Shown: positions 53,288 to 64,000 of the stretch, piece after piece
Layout of the letters: every line of letters starts with the position of its first letter
Position numbering within the stretch: position 1 is the first letter of the stretch
Origin: Pieris napi
Taxonomy: Eukaryota; Arthropoda; Insecta; Lepidoptera; Pieridae
Length of the DNA: 64,000 bases
Direction: 5' to 3'
Assembly: GCF_905475465.1 (NCBI RefSeq)
Contig: NC_062236.1
Span: 12,348,001 to 12,412,000, forward strand
Translations under genes and position numbers: made by a program
The notes under the pieces: model-generated
The model's database searches: none
What the model was told of the DNA's origin: nothing
Seen by the model: the letters and a program-made list of their open reading frames with translations, nothing else

Positions 53288-53402
53288 CGTAGAATTGGTG
53301 CGCTTTTTTCTTGAAAATACTTCAGTATGCAGCTGGTGCGCGGCAGAAACTGCCTTAAAAAACGCTCAGTTGTTGGCGGACGTCGAGGTGATACAGGTGG
53401 AA
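53288..53402 (-). repeat. LINE fragment ('GRQRTREP' family), upstream part
   Basis: GGCAGAAACTGCCTTAAAAA and CGCTCAGTTGTTGGCGGACG correspond to 27215-27290. The 3' tail is missing. Confidence 0.55.
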
Positions 53403-53660
53403 TTCTCTATTTAAATGATCCTAATCCTTGGGATTGATTTGGTCCAGTTCAAACAATTTGTATGACTCAAAACTTGGCGATTTAAAAGAGTGGCGGAGTG
53501 TTTCTTGACAGTTCTTCTTGCGTAGAGCGCTACGCCCTTGACTTGCGAACTGGTAGTAAATGTAAATTTAGAATCGATTTAACATCTTTTCTGTTGACGT
53601 TCATAAGTGTACTTGTTTATATATGAACAAAGTTATTTTGAGTTTGAGTTATATATATTT
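53403..53660 (+). repeat. LINE 3' end, related to 25290-25680
   Basis: CCTTGGGATTGATTTGGTCC, CAAACAATTTGTATGACTCA and a tail AACAAAGTTATTTTGAGTTT mirror 25290-25510 on the other strand. Only the UTR and the stop-proximal region remain. Confidence 0.6.
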
Positions 53661-53921
53661 CTAATACATTGATTCGATCTTTTTTAAAGTTAAAAATATA
53701 GCGTTATTTTTAACTTAACATTTTCCACTATAAAGCCGTATTAAAGCTACTCAATGCGAAACCAATGTATTATGAAAAATTCAATAACCGTTAGTGAGTT
53801 TTTGTTCACAAACCAGTATGATATTGAGCCGAGTGGCGAACTGGTTTGAAAGTGTCGATTTTTCCTTGATCTGGATTAAGGGTATAAATAGTTTAAGACT
53901 CTTAACCATATTAAAATAAAT

Positions 53922-54136
53922 CGGTGGCGCTACAACTTTTTTAGGTCTGGGCCTCAGATTTCTGTATCTGTTTCATTATATGTCAATTTAATAAGTAATT
54001 AGTCTCCTGTGTCTAAGACAAGCCGGTTTCCTCACGATGTTTTCCTTCACCATTCGAGTGAATGTTAAATGGTCACATAGAATGTTCACCGACAGCTGGG
54101 AATTGAATCTACGACCTCAGAGATGAAGAGTGTAGT
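53922..54136 (-). repeat. Common SINE, reverse orientation
   Basis: TCGGTGGCGCTACAACTTTT, GGTCTGGGCCTCAGATTTCT, AAGCCGGTTTCCTCACGATG and a decayed B-box region are present in reverse order. The head is missing. Confidence 0.7.
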
Positions 54137-54429
54137 GAAGTTTGCGATGGTATGTATAGATGTCTCGTGAGAGGCAAAGACTATTTGTTTAAGTCGTAAT
54201 GGTGTACAAAATGTCTTATTGAATAATAAATACAAATTACACAATGCGTCATTAATAAAGTTCATGATAATTGGTATATTAATTATGTATGTAACATCGC
54301 AATTACTGTACGCCGCAGGGCAGTAATGAACAAACGAAACTAATTACTGTATTGTTAGTTCATCATGACCTCTGTTTATTAAGGTATATAGAAGTGAAGT
54401 AGAAAATTCGCGATTTTCACCATCGTCGA

Positions 54430-54665
54430 GGTACAATACGATGTCACCTCGACGTCCGTCGTTCCACAACTGAGCGTTTCTTAAGACCAGCAGCACCACT
54501 ATGTGGAAACAGCTCATGAAGTAATTCCGAACCAATTCGACTTAGGGTCCTTCAAGAGCGTAACAATTCTTAAATTCTCTGGCATTGAGAATGTCCATGA
54601 GCTATCACTTAACATCAGATGAGCCTCCTGCCCGTTTGCCTCCTGTAACAGAATAAAAAACAAAA
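54430..54665 (+). repeat. LINE 3'-end fragment ('GRQRTREP' family), longer copy with tail
   Basis: TCACCTCGACGTCCGTCGTT, CCAATTCGACTTAGGGTCCT and CATCAGATGAGCCTCCTGCC end in A-runs at 54653-54670. Confidence 0.65.
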
Positions 54666-55008
54666 AAAAAGTCAGAAAGAGTTGGCGTTTTAATCCAATG
54701 TATCCATCGTCAAAGCCATGCAAGAGAAGGTTTCTACTATCAGGTATTAATATCAGAGTTGGGAAATTAAAATGTGAATATATTTATCTTGTACGATAAA
54801 ATTCGTAATTATGTCCATATAAACATGTATGTTTATGTCGTATTGTTCTCAAACTTTAACATTTATATTTCCGTTAATTGTTACAGGTATTTATGATTGG
54901 AGAATTGGCAAGTAATTGGACATCATTTACTGAGGCGTAGAATGTGTAAGAAGAAGTAGTGAAGGAAAGGATATGAAACAAGAACTAGAAGAGGAAGAGG
55001 AGGAAGAT

Positions 55009-55536
55009 ATGACTTCCATATGTCAAAAAATACAGTTGTCACATAGCAATACTTAGCGCTAAGTATAACTTCCATATGTCAAAAAATACAGTTGTCACAT
55101 AGCAATACTTAGCGCTAAGTATAACTTCCATATGTCAAAAAATACAGATGTCACATAGCAATACTTAGCGCTAAGTATAACTTCCATATGTCAAAAAATA
55201 CAGTTGTCACATAGCAATACTTAGCGCTAAGTATAACTTCCATATGTCAAAAAATACAGATGTCACATAGCAATACTTAGCGCTAAGTATAACTTCCATA
55301 TGTCAAAAAATACAGTTGTCACATAGCAATACTTAGCGCTAAGTATAACTTCCATATGTCAAAAAATACAGTTGTCACATAGCAATACTTAGCGCTAAGT
55401 ATAACTTCCATATGTCAAAAAATACAGATGTCACATAGCAATACTTAGCGCTAAGTATAACTTCCATATGTCAAAAAATACAGTTGTCACATAGCAATAC
55501 TTAGCGCTAAGTATGACTTCCATGTGTCAAAAAATA
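55009..55536. repeat. 56-bp minisatellite, about 9.4 units, palindromic core
   Basis: The core ATACTTAGCGCTAAGTAT, an exact 18-bp palindrome, begins at 55049 and then every 56 bases to 55497 (nine cores). The units are almost identical; the main variant is CAGTTGTC or CAGATGTC. In order, units read T T A T A T T A T at that base, so units 1-4 equal units 6-9, implying a five-unit block was duplicated. The array starts and ends with the variant ATGACTTCCAT. No coding frame is supported. Confidence 0.93.
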
Positions 55537-55539
55537 CTA

Positions 55540-56454
55540 TGTATATCTACTGTATATTAACGTTGGCAGGAATTGTACAATAATACAATGTAGTTACGTT
55601 ATACCGCGCTGTTTATGACAGCGAAATCATCGATTTTACATACAAATACAATTTGTAACTTGAATCGGCTTCGGGCTTATTGTGTTTTCGTCTAGTTATC
55701 AATACCCTCAACAAAGCGATCTAAAACCTTAAATATATTATATAATGAATCGTTTTTTTTTATTGGATAGGGGACGCCCAAAAAGGCTGTTATCGCGGCC
55801 CATGGGCAGTGGTTGCGTTATAACGCACGTTTTTATAAAAACAGGTTACATAAGTTAGGCAACGGGCGTCCTATACAAGCGACTTCTTCCTTTGATAGTA
55901 TGGAAAAATAAAAAAAGGAAATACATATTCAAGGTAATGTACAAGAAGTGCATAAATAATTAACAAAATTACACAATATACCTACTAACTGAAATTAAAC
56001 TAAACTAAAAATTTTCCAAAGCATATTATTATTAAAAGCTTATATCTTTATAAGTAAAATAAAAAAAAATGTTTTTCAAAATAATGATCAACCTTTTCAA
56101 AGATACTATGATTGAAATGATAGAATAATTTGAACTACTCTTGTAAAAAATAATAGAATTTTTATTTCATATGTCTTCAAAACTACGATTTGTCGCAAAG
56201 TCCACACATTTGTTATGAGATAAGACGAACCATAAATTCTGGAATGATATATCTCTTAGCAAATAATTCACGGTCAGACGTCTTAGTTTTGCCATTCGTT
56301 ACTCATGATATTTGATTTATAAGTCTTTATATTATTATTTACACAATTTTTATTAAAAAACCTATTTTATTTACAAGCAACAAAAAATTAAATTAAATTA
56401 AAAAAAAAACAATTTTAAAATTTATTTTATGTATGTATTTACACTTCGTTGTAG
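55540..56454. other. No gene seen
   Basis: A patch near 55765-55880 (GGGACGCCCAAAAAGGCTGT) looks like a LINE end. The rest is AT-rich. Confidence 0.35.
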
Positions 56455-56650
56455 TAATAAATAAATGTAGTACAATTCAAATAATTACATCAAAAGGTGG
56501 GCAATTGGCGGCCATATCGCTATATTATCTCTTCCAGGCATCGACTGTTAGGAAAATACGTAAGATAAGGTGAGTGGAAAACTACATTAGACATAACTAA
56601 TGGAACAAAGCAAAGCAATTAAAACATATGTAATAGGGACAATAATAAAA
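56455..56650. repeat. Dispersed repeat, uninterrupted copy
   Basis: GGCAATTGGCGGCCAT and TCTCTTCCAGGCATC are close together here; compare the interrupted copy at 24825-25275. Confidence 0.5.
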
Positions 56651-57699
56651 AAGAACACATATTTAACGATAATTTCAGATCAGTTAGTACGAAAGTTAGA
56701 AATTCGAAGGAGGACGGTGAAGCTAAGTGGATAGAGACAGGAAGCTAATTCCATAGCCACACTGCAGATAACTTAAAGGATTCGCCAAGAAAGGAAGAGT
56801 TATGAGACGGGACTCCCAAACATTTGAAATAGTTTTTAGATAAAGAGTTTGAGGATTGAACAGGATGGGATGTATAGTTGGTGACCCGGCGAACTTCATT
56901 CCACCTTACAGTCTAATAATATCGAACTTTAGTTAAACTTATTTTAGGATTTCATGGTTAACATGAAACAACTTTTTTTTGCAAATACAGAAATGTTTTA
57001 TTGCTTGCGAAAGAAGAATGGCAGTTTTACAAATTAGGTCTCTTCTCACTAGGGCCAATATTGCGATACTGCATGTTAAAGCACTTTCTGATATATACAA
57101 CATTTTTTGATGAGGTATTCACCTCAAGATCGGAATTTCTTGAACTGACACGAATTCGATGTAAAATGATGCGTAATTTTGTCAACCGATGGCATGGCAC
57201 CACATGCTGTTTACATTCGTAAAATTAATTAATTAAATTAATTCGATAACTTATCCGATATTTTATTATTTATTCCGCTATTCGGAGCGGAGAAGAATCC
57301 ACCAAAAAGAGAAAACTAACATCGGTCCAGCCGATCTTGAGTTATAAGTGATGTAACTAACACGACTTTGTTTTATATATTTAGATATTCGTATACATGG
57401 GTACATGAAGCAAGGTATTATCTGGAACAAAGCAAGCCCACGAATCGATACACTCTGTATAACAATTGGCGAACGTCGCATTAAGATACCTTATATACTG
57501 TTGCATATAGATATAAATTAGGAAATAGATTAATAGTATGATGGGTGATATTATTTATTTTATTTTATAATTTTCTTAACAATGGCGCTGGTATCTGCTG
57601 CCATTGTGATTATGCTCTTAATTAACGACATCAAAGTCTTATTAGTTTATAACCGTATAATACAGCGAGGAAATGCCACAGTTAAAGGTACACTGCTAC
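56651..57699. other. No gene recognised
   Basis: A 73-codon frame at 57001-57222 has no recognisable motif. 57325-57385 resembles a CR1-type LINE tail (CATCGGTCCAGCCGATCTTG). Confidence 0.35.
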
Positions 57700-57945
57700 A
57701 TAGACATAACATTTATTACTAACAAAACACACAAAAAACAATAACAAAAAGATATAAAAAATAATGTAAGATATTTATTTTTTTCTTTTAAAGAACAAGG
57801 TACCGTTTATGTGTGTAATGCGTGTGTGCTGTGGTTGTAATTGGCCCTGGATCAGCATTATGCTGAGTACCAGACTGTTCCACACTGGTAATTCTGCCAG
57901 AGACCACAGCAGCTAGTTTGCGCCTCAGTCGCAAAAGAAAAATAA
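57700..57945. repeat. Dispersed repeat, copy 2 (partner of 47495)
   Basis: TGTGCTGTGGTTGTAATTGG, ATCAGCATTATGCTGA and TCTGCCAGAGACCACAG lie in the same order and orientation as at 47580-47680. Confidence 0.5.
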
Positions 57946-58394
57946 TATAATAATAATAACACTTAGTAGAAAAAATAATATAGGGACTCAACTTTTTAAA
58001 TTAGTTTTTAATTTTCTTTTCAATAATTTTTATTATTACTCTGTAGGTTAAGAAAATTGTAAATACTCAAACTCAATATGAACTATGTTTTTTAAAAATA
58101 AATATGTAAGGTATGGTAATTTTTTAATTAACATTAGAGTGTTTAAATATGAGGTTCGAATCACTCACGCGTCCAATTGAAATAAAATGAAAATCCGTGA
58201 AAGCCTCCAACGGCCATGAGAGCCAATATCGTAAAAGCAAATATTTAAGCGTTGGGCCCGTGCTGTCGAAGCTAAAAGCTTTATTAATTATTGATACGGG
58301 TGAATTATATTGCGCATTAATTAGCGTTTACTGTATGTTATTTATATCGTTTGATGTCGAGGAAACTTGGGCAACAATTTTGTCTAATTTGTGG
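57946..58394. other. AT-rich stretch, no gene seen
   Basis: Short frames only; the 74-codon plus frame at 58197-58421 has no recognisable motif and runs into the retroelement end. I can name nothing else. Confidence 0.35.
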
Positions 58395-58755
58395 CAGCAA
58401 TTCCTCGCAGCATTGCGATAGTTATTCGTTGAATAAGGAAAGCACCAGCTCTTGGGTCACCGGTACTATCTACCAGGCGTCAACTTGAATCTTTAATTAG
58501 ATGTGCACTTGAACCCCATGACCCAAGAGTCTACTCCAAAGGGAACAAATTCTTTATAAAAGAATAGAAAATAGCTTTTTTGCCTCCTGTCTGAATTAAA
58601 ATACGTATTCTTATGAAATCTAAGTAGGAAAGAATACCAGTTTTTCAAATTAGTTAGGTCTCGTCTTGATATTAAAATTAACAAACTCAATTCGGACTGA
58701 AATAAACCGCTTATCCAATATCCCTTATCTTGGACAGTTAATTTATCAGGTTCGA
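58395..58755 (-). pseudogene. Retroelement 3' end, inverted copy of 15905-16262
   Basis: On the minus strand the order of blocks matches 15905-16262, including the segment that encodes the TGDPRAGAFL-like peptide (plus-strand 58437-58490). The copy is diverged and has small deletions. Confidence 0.6.
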
Positions 58756-58756
58756 A

Positions 58757-58875
58757 AATACTTGAGATGGCGGTTCCACACAGGTGGTGCGCGGCAAAAA
58801 CTGCCTTAAAATCGCTCGTATTTCTCGTATTCTGCCTCCACGTCCGATGATGAAACTCAGCTGCAGGTATTAATC
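58757..58875 (-). repeat. LINE fragment ('GRQRTREP' family), upstream part
   Basis: GTGGTGCGCGGCAAAAACTG and CTCCACGTCCGATGATGAAA match the 27205-27300 part on the minus strand. It lies next to the retroelement end. Confidence 0.5.
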
Positions 58876-60204
58876 CGAACCAAAGGTTCAACTGGTCCGA
58901 AATTTACTTAACAAAAGCAATGTTTAATCGTACATAAGTAAAGAAACAAACTACATTTTCTCGTGTTTCAGTATCCACTTTATTTCTCGTGGATTAATTT
59001 ATTAGTGGCATTAATTTTGCACCTTTCGCGTTTCGGTACATAATGACAGTAGCCTGCCAAGTTAAACAGCTATATATTTCAGCTAAATTGCCTTTCGGTT
59101 ACGTAGGCCACTAAAACAGTCAGCTGAAACACAGTAGACAGTTGGTGAAAGAAGGCATGGGAAAAGATGGGGGAGCCCTTATGTGATACAATTAAAATTG
59201 TAATTCTTTTCTCTTCAAGTTACATAAGAAATAGCTTTTAATTTGTTATTATTATTATATAGGCGACCTATGTATTGTTTCTAACACGTGAATGTCTTGG
59301 CAATTTAACTTCTTGACAACACGGGCTTAGAGAGAAGATTGAAGAGAAAATAACCATTCGAATTAGCGAATAAGTATAAGTACTCGTTAATAAGTGTTAG
59401 TAGTCTTAAGTGCTAAACAGTGGTAAATGGTTAAAAAAATGTGCACAAGAACAGAGTGGATATTGGACACTTTCTTATGTTAAATAGTAAAGTACGATAG
59501 TTTAAAATTACTTATTAGTCTTTTGTTAGGCTAGATCGTAATGATGAATTGTGTCAGAGACAATTTATAAATAAAAAAGGTTTTCTGTAAAGTCGGTTTA
59601 CGGACGATATTTTAACGTGACTACATCATAACAAAACATTGATGAAATGATTGCATACTTAAGTCTTCGAGTGGAAGAGAGATAGATGCGGTGCAGAGTA
59701 CAATAAGCGTCACGGGACAACAAGCGTAACGGGACAGTGAGCGTAACGGGACTGCTTTTTCGTGCGTGCAGCCAGCGTTCTTCGATTTATTAGAAATCAT
59801 GTCAAAAAGTATTGTTTTAATAAAAAAAACCAAAGTCGACAGTGTTTGTCATACCAATCACCTTTTCTCATTTTTATTATGAATCAAGTAGGTACGTAGT
59901 CATCAGTAGGTCACCTGTGACTAACTTGACTTAATGTCCTATACCTACCCTGGATGGGGCTGAGGATCTCCCCCACCTAACAACATTAAAGAAATTTAAT
60001 AACCTTAAAAATCTTGCAAAAGACTAACCATATTTTCCTAAGAAAATATTTACGAGTATTTTTAAATATTGTAATAACAGAATCAGTAATATATAAGAAT
60101 TGGTGTAAACTAAAAAAAGTTTAGTAACGAAATGTTTAATTAAGATTAAATGCTAACTGGATTAGTTAATAGTTAAGTTAAATTATGTTATTGGAGTTGT
60201 GGAT
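58876..60204. other. No gene seen; contains a 17-bp triplicate
   Basis: 59698-59752 holds three 17-bp units around AGCGTAACGGGACA. 59455-59570 is the inverted partner of 46010-46135. No gene is supported. Confidence 0.4.
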
Positions 60205-60355
60205 TAAGTGACTCGGAGCACATTAACCCTGAGGTTGCGCTTTCGAATCTTGGCTGTGCACCAACGGATTTTCTTCAATACCGCAGAAACGTCGTGAAAA
60301 ACTTATGAAAATACAGAAATCTTAGGTCGTTAGGCCGTAGGGGTTCGTCACTGTT
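60205..60355 (+). repeat. Common SINE, strongly shortened
   Basis: CCTGAGGTTGCGCTTTCGAA, TTGGCTGTGCACCAACGGAT and ACAGAAATCTTAGGTCG survive; the middle is deleted. Confidence 0.5.
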
Positions 60356-61365
60356 TTTTGTATTATATATGTGTATTAATAATACAAATTCTCCTAGTAA
60401 TCAGCAATGGTACATTTACTAAAAAATACTGACAGTTATTATGTCACCATTCATTCGTTCTCATATAGTTCATTCGTTCATTTCGGTCGCCATTCACCAC
60501 AATCTATTGTGTACTGCACAAGCAATTTACGATCTAATACTTTGTGCTGGCTTCAATAAAGCGACGAGCGTTCTACGATTACTATATCCCGCGACTTTGC
60601 GTGGACTTTAAAAATTATTTTGCAATTATGACATTATACACAAAAGCCTAAAACGGAATAAAAACAAACATAAACACAAAACACATTTAACAATTAATAT
60701 CTCCTAATACAAAAACAATTTTTAAGATGGATTGTTCATTATAAAATGTAAATAAAAGAGATTTCAATCAATCTCAATGAATTACTAGAGTTTCACACAA
60801 AATATTGAAACGCAAATATTGTTGCGTCCCTATCTCAATAATATATTTCCAATATGGCGCCATATTTCGTCGCCCCGGAACTATAAATTTCGTTAAAAAG
60901 GTCAATTTAACCCTCTTTGCTAGAGCACTCGAGAGGTATTAATACCTTTGTTCTTAATTTAGTTACATCAAATGAAATTGTCATCGTTCAAATTATTAAG
61001 ATCTTTGTGAGAGAAGAACAAGACAATTTATTAAAAACTATATGAAATTGTGAACTTTGTTTCTGAAGGCATCTATAAATATATGACAATCGACATCATT
61101 TTTTTTTCTAAAAAGAAATAAAATATCAAATACGGTTTTTATTGGAAAATTCAGTCGTTTGCTTATTATTTATGTTTCCCACCGCTTAAACCTTCCCTGA
61201 ACTTACTCAAATATTTCGATATCATTATTAGCCAAATCAGTCATTCTCGAGTTTTAGCGAGTCAAACGAAAAGCAATTCATTTTTATATATTATGACGAA
61301 TACTAGCTATAATGCTAGCGAGGCATATGTCGTAGGGTTTCGTATTCCAGCGAAAAAATTTTTTT
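60356..61365. other. No gene seen
   Basis: 61245-61300 resembles a CR1-type LINE tail (TCTCGAGTTTTAGCGAGTCA). The rest is AT-rich. Confidence 0.35.
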
Positions 61366-61482
61366 TTGAAAGAAAGTCCATTGGTGCACAGCCGGAGATC
61401 AAACCCACGACCTCAGGGATGAGATTCGCACATTGAAGCAACTAGGCCAACACTGCTCTTATATACAGTACTGTCGGCCTAG
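61366..61482 (-). repeat. Common SINE head, reverse orientation
   Basis: AGTCCATTGGTGCACAGCCG, ACGACCTCAGGGATGAG and AACTAGGCCAACACTGCTC form the reversed head with an A box (near 61440-61450) and a decayed B box. Confidence 0.65.
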
Positions 61483-63627
61483 TAGTATATATTATATTAT
61501 ATATTAATAACCGATTTATAATCCTTAATGACACTAACAAAGTCTCATTCTAACAGTGTTGGATCAATAAAATATGTTATAAATTTTAGCTTTAAAGCTT
61601 GTCAATTATCAATAGACCATTAATTAAATTTTATTTCCACTATCCCTTAAATAGGAAATGAATTTTCTTCACGCGGAAAACTTTTAATTTAAAATTGAAA
61701 TTGCGTTCTCGTGTAATTCAAATTCATAGAATGAAGGAATTAAAATTGTGAAGGGGAATAGAAAATTTTAAATTCCGGAAGTTTTATACGGAATTATAAT
61801 TTTCTAAACCGATCAGAAGTCCAGGTAATCCCCAGGGAAATATGGCACAATGTAACACAGAAAAATCGTGGTTTGTTAAAATATGGGGTATATTTCATCA
61901 TATATTTATTTATTATTCGTCATATATAATATATTATGGGGTATATTTCGGGCGACATAATCGTGAACGGGTGCTACTTGTGGTGATTGGTAGTACCTAC
62001 TCGAATTCGTTATTTTTGAGCAAAACACTGAAATAACACTAATTTATTTTATCTAAGAGAAAAGAAAGAAGCAATATTGTAGTGTCGGCTATTTCCATTA
62101 CCACAGCAAGAAAACATTAAATTATGGCAGTCGTTATCGCCAACGACCTCTTCAAGACAACCATCTTATCTAAACAGAAAGAAAACCGAGTTGCAGATTC
62201 TTTGGAGTTAGATAGGTCCCACATACCATACTTCTTCGAGTGGGGATGTGAAAAGGCATTTCCTCGGATATAAAAATGCCTTAACCTCTTAATAATGCCT
62301 TGAAAATGAAATCCGCGTACATTACCATAAAAACCAAATTTTGCCACAATAACCCGCCTTGTAATAGCTTCTGACTGAAGTAAGAAAGGACTCCCTGAGG
62401 TAGAATTTCATGAAACATTAAAATCTATCTGGCTTTAAGAAATTCAGGTGTATTAAACTTAGAGTATCAGATCTCATTTCTTTGTGATATTATTTCTTTA
62501 GAGTAGCCGCCTCTCGCTAGAATCCAGTTTCAACAAAAAATTACGATTCAATAGTGTTTTGTAATAGTTTATTTGAAGAAAAATTTGTTTGACTTGAGTT
62601 TAAATTGTTATTTTGAAGTTGTCAATAATTTTAACTAACTCAAGTGAGCCTTTCATAATTTTTTATCAATTCCTTGTTTGTATACGTACATGTAATAGGT
62701 GCATGATAATATATATATTTTCTTCGAAAATAAACTGTATGTACAGTAATTATTATACCGCGATTTCCCCCCTCCCATATAACTCTGTATTTTCCCCCTA
62801 AAAGTTATATTTCTGTTGTGTAAAATTTATCATGATTTGTCAAGTTCATAGTTTTGCGTACCTTTGCACCTGCTTCAAATTGGGTTTCCTAGATTTTTAA
62901 TTGTTCATCCTTTCGGTATGTTTCAAGTGTGTAATGCGTTTGTGCCGTGGTTATAATATTCTTTTCTAAATTAATATTTAAAAAAGAGACACACACTTCA
63001 AATGTTAAGCAAAAAGACGTTTTTCAAAGACCTCCTAAAAAGTATAGACCTCTAATCTTCAGCCTTCATCTCTCTATATCTTGAGCATTATTCTGCCAAT
63101 CTTCAGCACCGACAATAAACTCTCTTTTTTTGCAATTGGATAGTGTATCAATAATTTTTGTTTTCTGTGTTATTTCTATACTTCTTACTTGTCCTTTAGT
63201 TTATAATTTTGTACACTATGCCTTTACTTTGGAAGTCAATCATAGGTTTATATGTATCTAAATATTATTAGCTTCTACATAAAAACAGTTCTACCTTTAA
63301 TAAAGTTATTTTCATACATCAGTTCGTTATTTTATTATACCCAAAAGAAACCGCTCATTACCGCTGTTATTCTTACAAAGACCACATAAGTCACGTGGTA
63401 TATTTCTTGCTCGTTTGTGGCGAACGAAAGTGAATGGAATTGTGTTTTTGGCTATGATTTACTCATATAAAATGGACGGGAATAAGAGAAAATTACATTA
63501 TTTCTTACAGACTTTTAATGGAAATATAATGTTCTTAATTTTATTTTGTTTTATTAGTTTATGATTTGAATTAACACAATTAAATAATTTATATTTTTAT
63601 AATGTATTTTAATTGTAGAATGTAAGT
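61483..63627. other. AT-rich stretch, no gene recognised
   Basis: A 76-codon minus frame at 62117-62347 has no ATG and no known motif. I can name nothing except the fragment near 62925-62955 related to 47495. Confidence 0.35.
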
Positions 63628-63670
63628 GCGTGCTAGAAGCACGCAGCACTAATACGCTAGAGCGTATTAG
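63628..63670. repeat. Two adjacent perfect hairpins
   Basis: GCGTGC (63628-63633) pairs with GCACGC (63639-63644) across a 5-base loop. CTAATACGCT (63649-63658) pairs with AGCGTATTAG (63661-63670) across AG. Function unknown. Confidence 0.6.
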
Positions 63671-64000
63671 TACTAACTTTCACAGTGGGAAATAAATAAA
63701 TAAAAGTTTAAAATTTGTACTGTATAATGCATTTTCGCTGAAATTAATAATATAACTGGGTTAGTTAAGTGTTTGTGAAGCCATTAAATAAACGCAATTT
63801 AATACAAAAACATAAAACAGTACGAGACAAAATAAATATTTGACAAGTACGAGTAAAACGCGGGTGAAATATTCAAAAAGTCGTAATTGCGTCACTTGAA
63901 ACGGTCCACAGAGTGAGCTGATTTAATTATTCGAACAAATGCCGCGCAATGAGCCGCAACTCTATCCATAGAGAATTTATGAAGCATATTTTGTATGAAA

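Noticed and set aside
55009..55536. CRISPR-like array
   Set aside because: Units are adjacent and near identical without variable spacers, in what is clearly a eukaryotic genome; it is a minisatellite.
62117..62347. 76-codon minus frame as a gene
   Set aside because: No ATG at the start, no recognised motif, and no supporting splice or promoter signals.

Overview
The window looks like AT-rich, gene-poor nuclear DNA from an insect, most likely a moth or butterfly. The case for Lepidoptera rests on the repeats: many copies of one tRNA-derived SINE, recurring 3' ends of LINEs, several MITE families and one complete Ty3/gypsy retrotransposon. I inferred this from repeat style and base composition, not from a database search. 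No host protein-coding exon, rRNA, functional tRNA or CRISPR array could be supported. Every convincing coding signal belongs to a mobile element or its remains.

Layout. 1-9 kb: a SINE-like element, a LINE 3' end with the last part of its reverse transcriptase (RT) protein, and two MITEs. 9-16.3 kb: a transposase relic, two hAT-type MITEs in opposite orientation (one with a perfect 8-bp target duplication), retroelement C-terminal relics, and a PIF/Harbinger-like element with a TTA duplication that split one of those relics. 16.3-29 kb: LINE tails, SINEs, hairpins and another MITE. 29,264-35,356: a complete gypsy element on the minus strand. Its two 775-bp LTRs read as identical, a 4-bp ATAT duplication flanks it, and gag and pol are open. 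It has a tRNA-Leu primer site, a polypurine tract and a probable -1 frameshift signal. Its U3 carries heat-shock-element and GAGA motifs just upstream of a TATA box. 35.4-48 kb: dense LINE and SINE debris and a second TTA-flanked MITE. 48,147-50,884: a 5'-truncated RTE-like LINE with an open RT frame, inserted into a SINE with an 11-bp target duplication. 51-64 kb: a 40-nt perfect-stem hairpin, more LINE and SINE debris, a 56-bp minisatellite built around an 18-bp palindrome, and short hairpins near the right end.

The recognisable parts act as a transposon community rather than a host pathway. Gag and Pol would form the gypsy particle and carry out its reverse transcription and integration. 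The LINE protein would act in target-primed reverse transcription but lacks the start of its endonuclease. The SINEs and MITEs depend on proteins encoded elsewhere. The observation I would test first is the hsp70-like promoter arrangement in the gypsy LTR, followed by the frameshift signal, the LINE-in-SINE insertion and the palindromic minisatellite.
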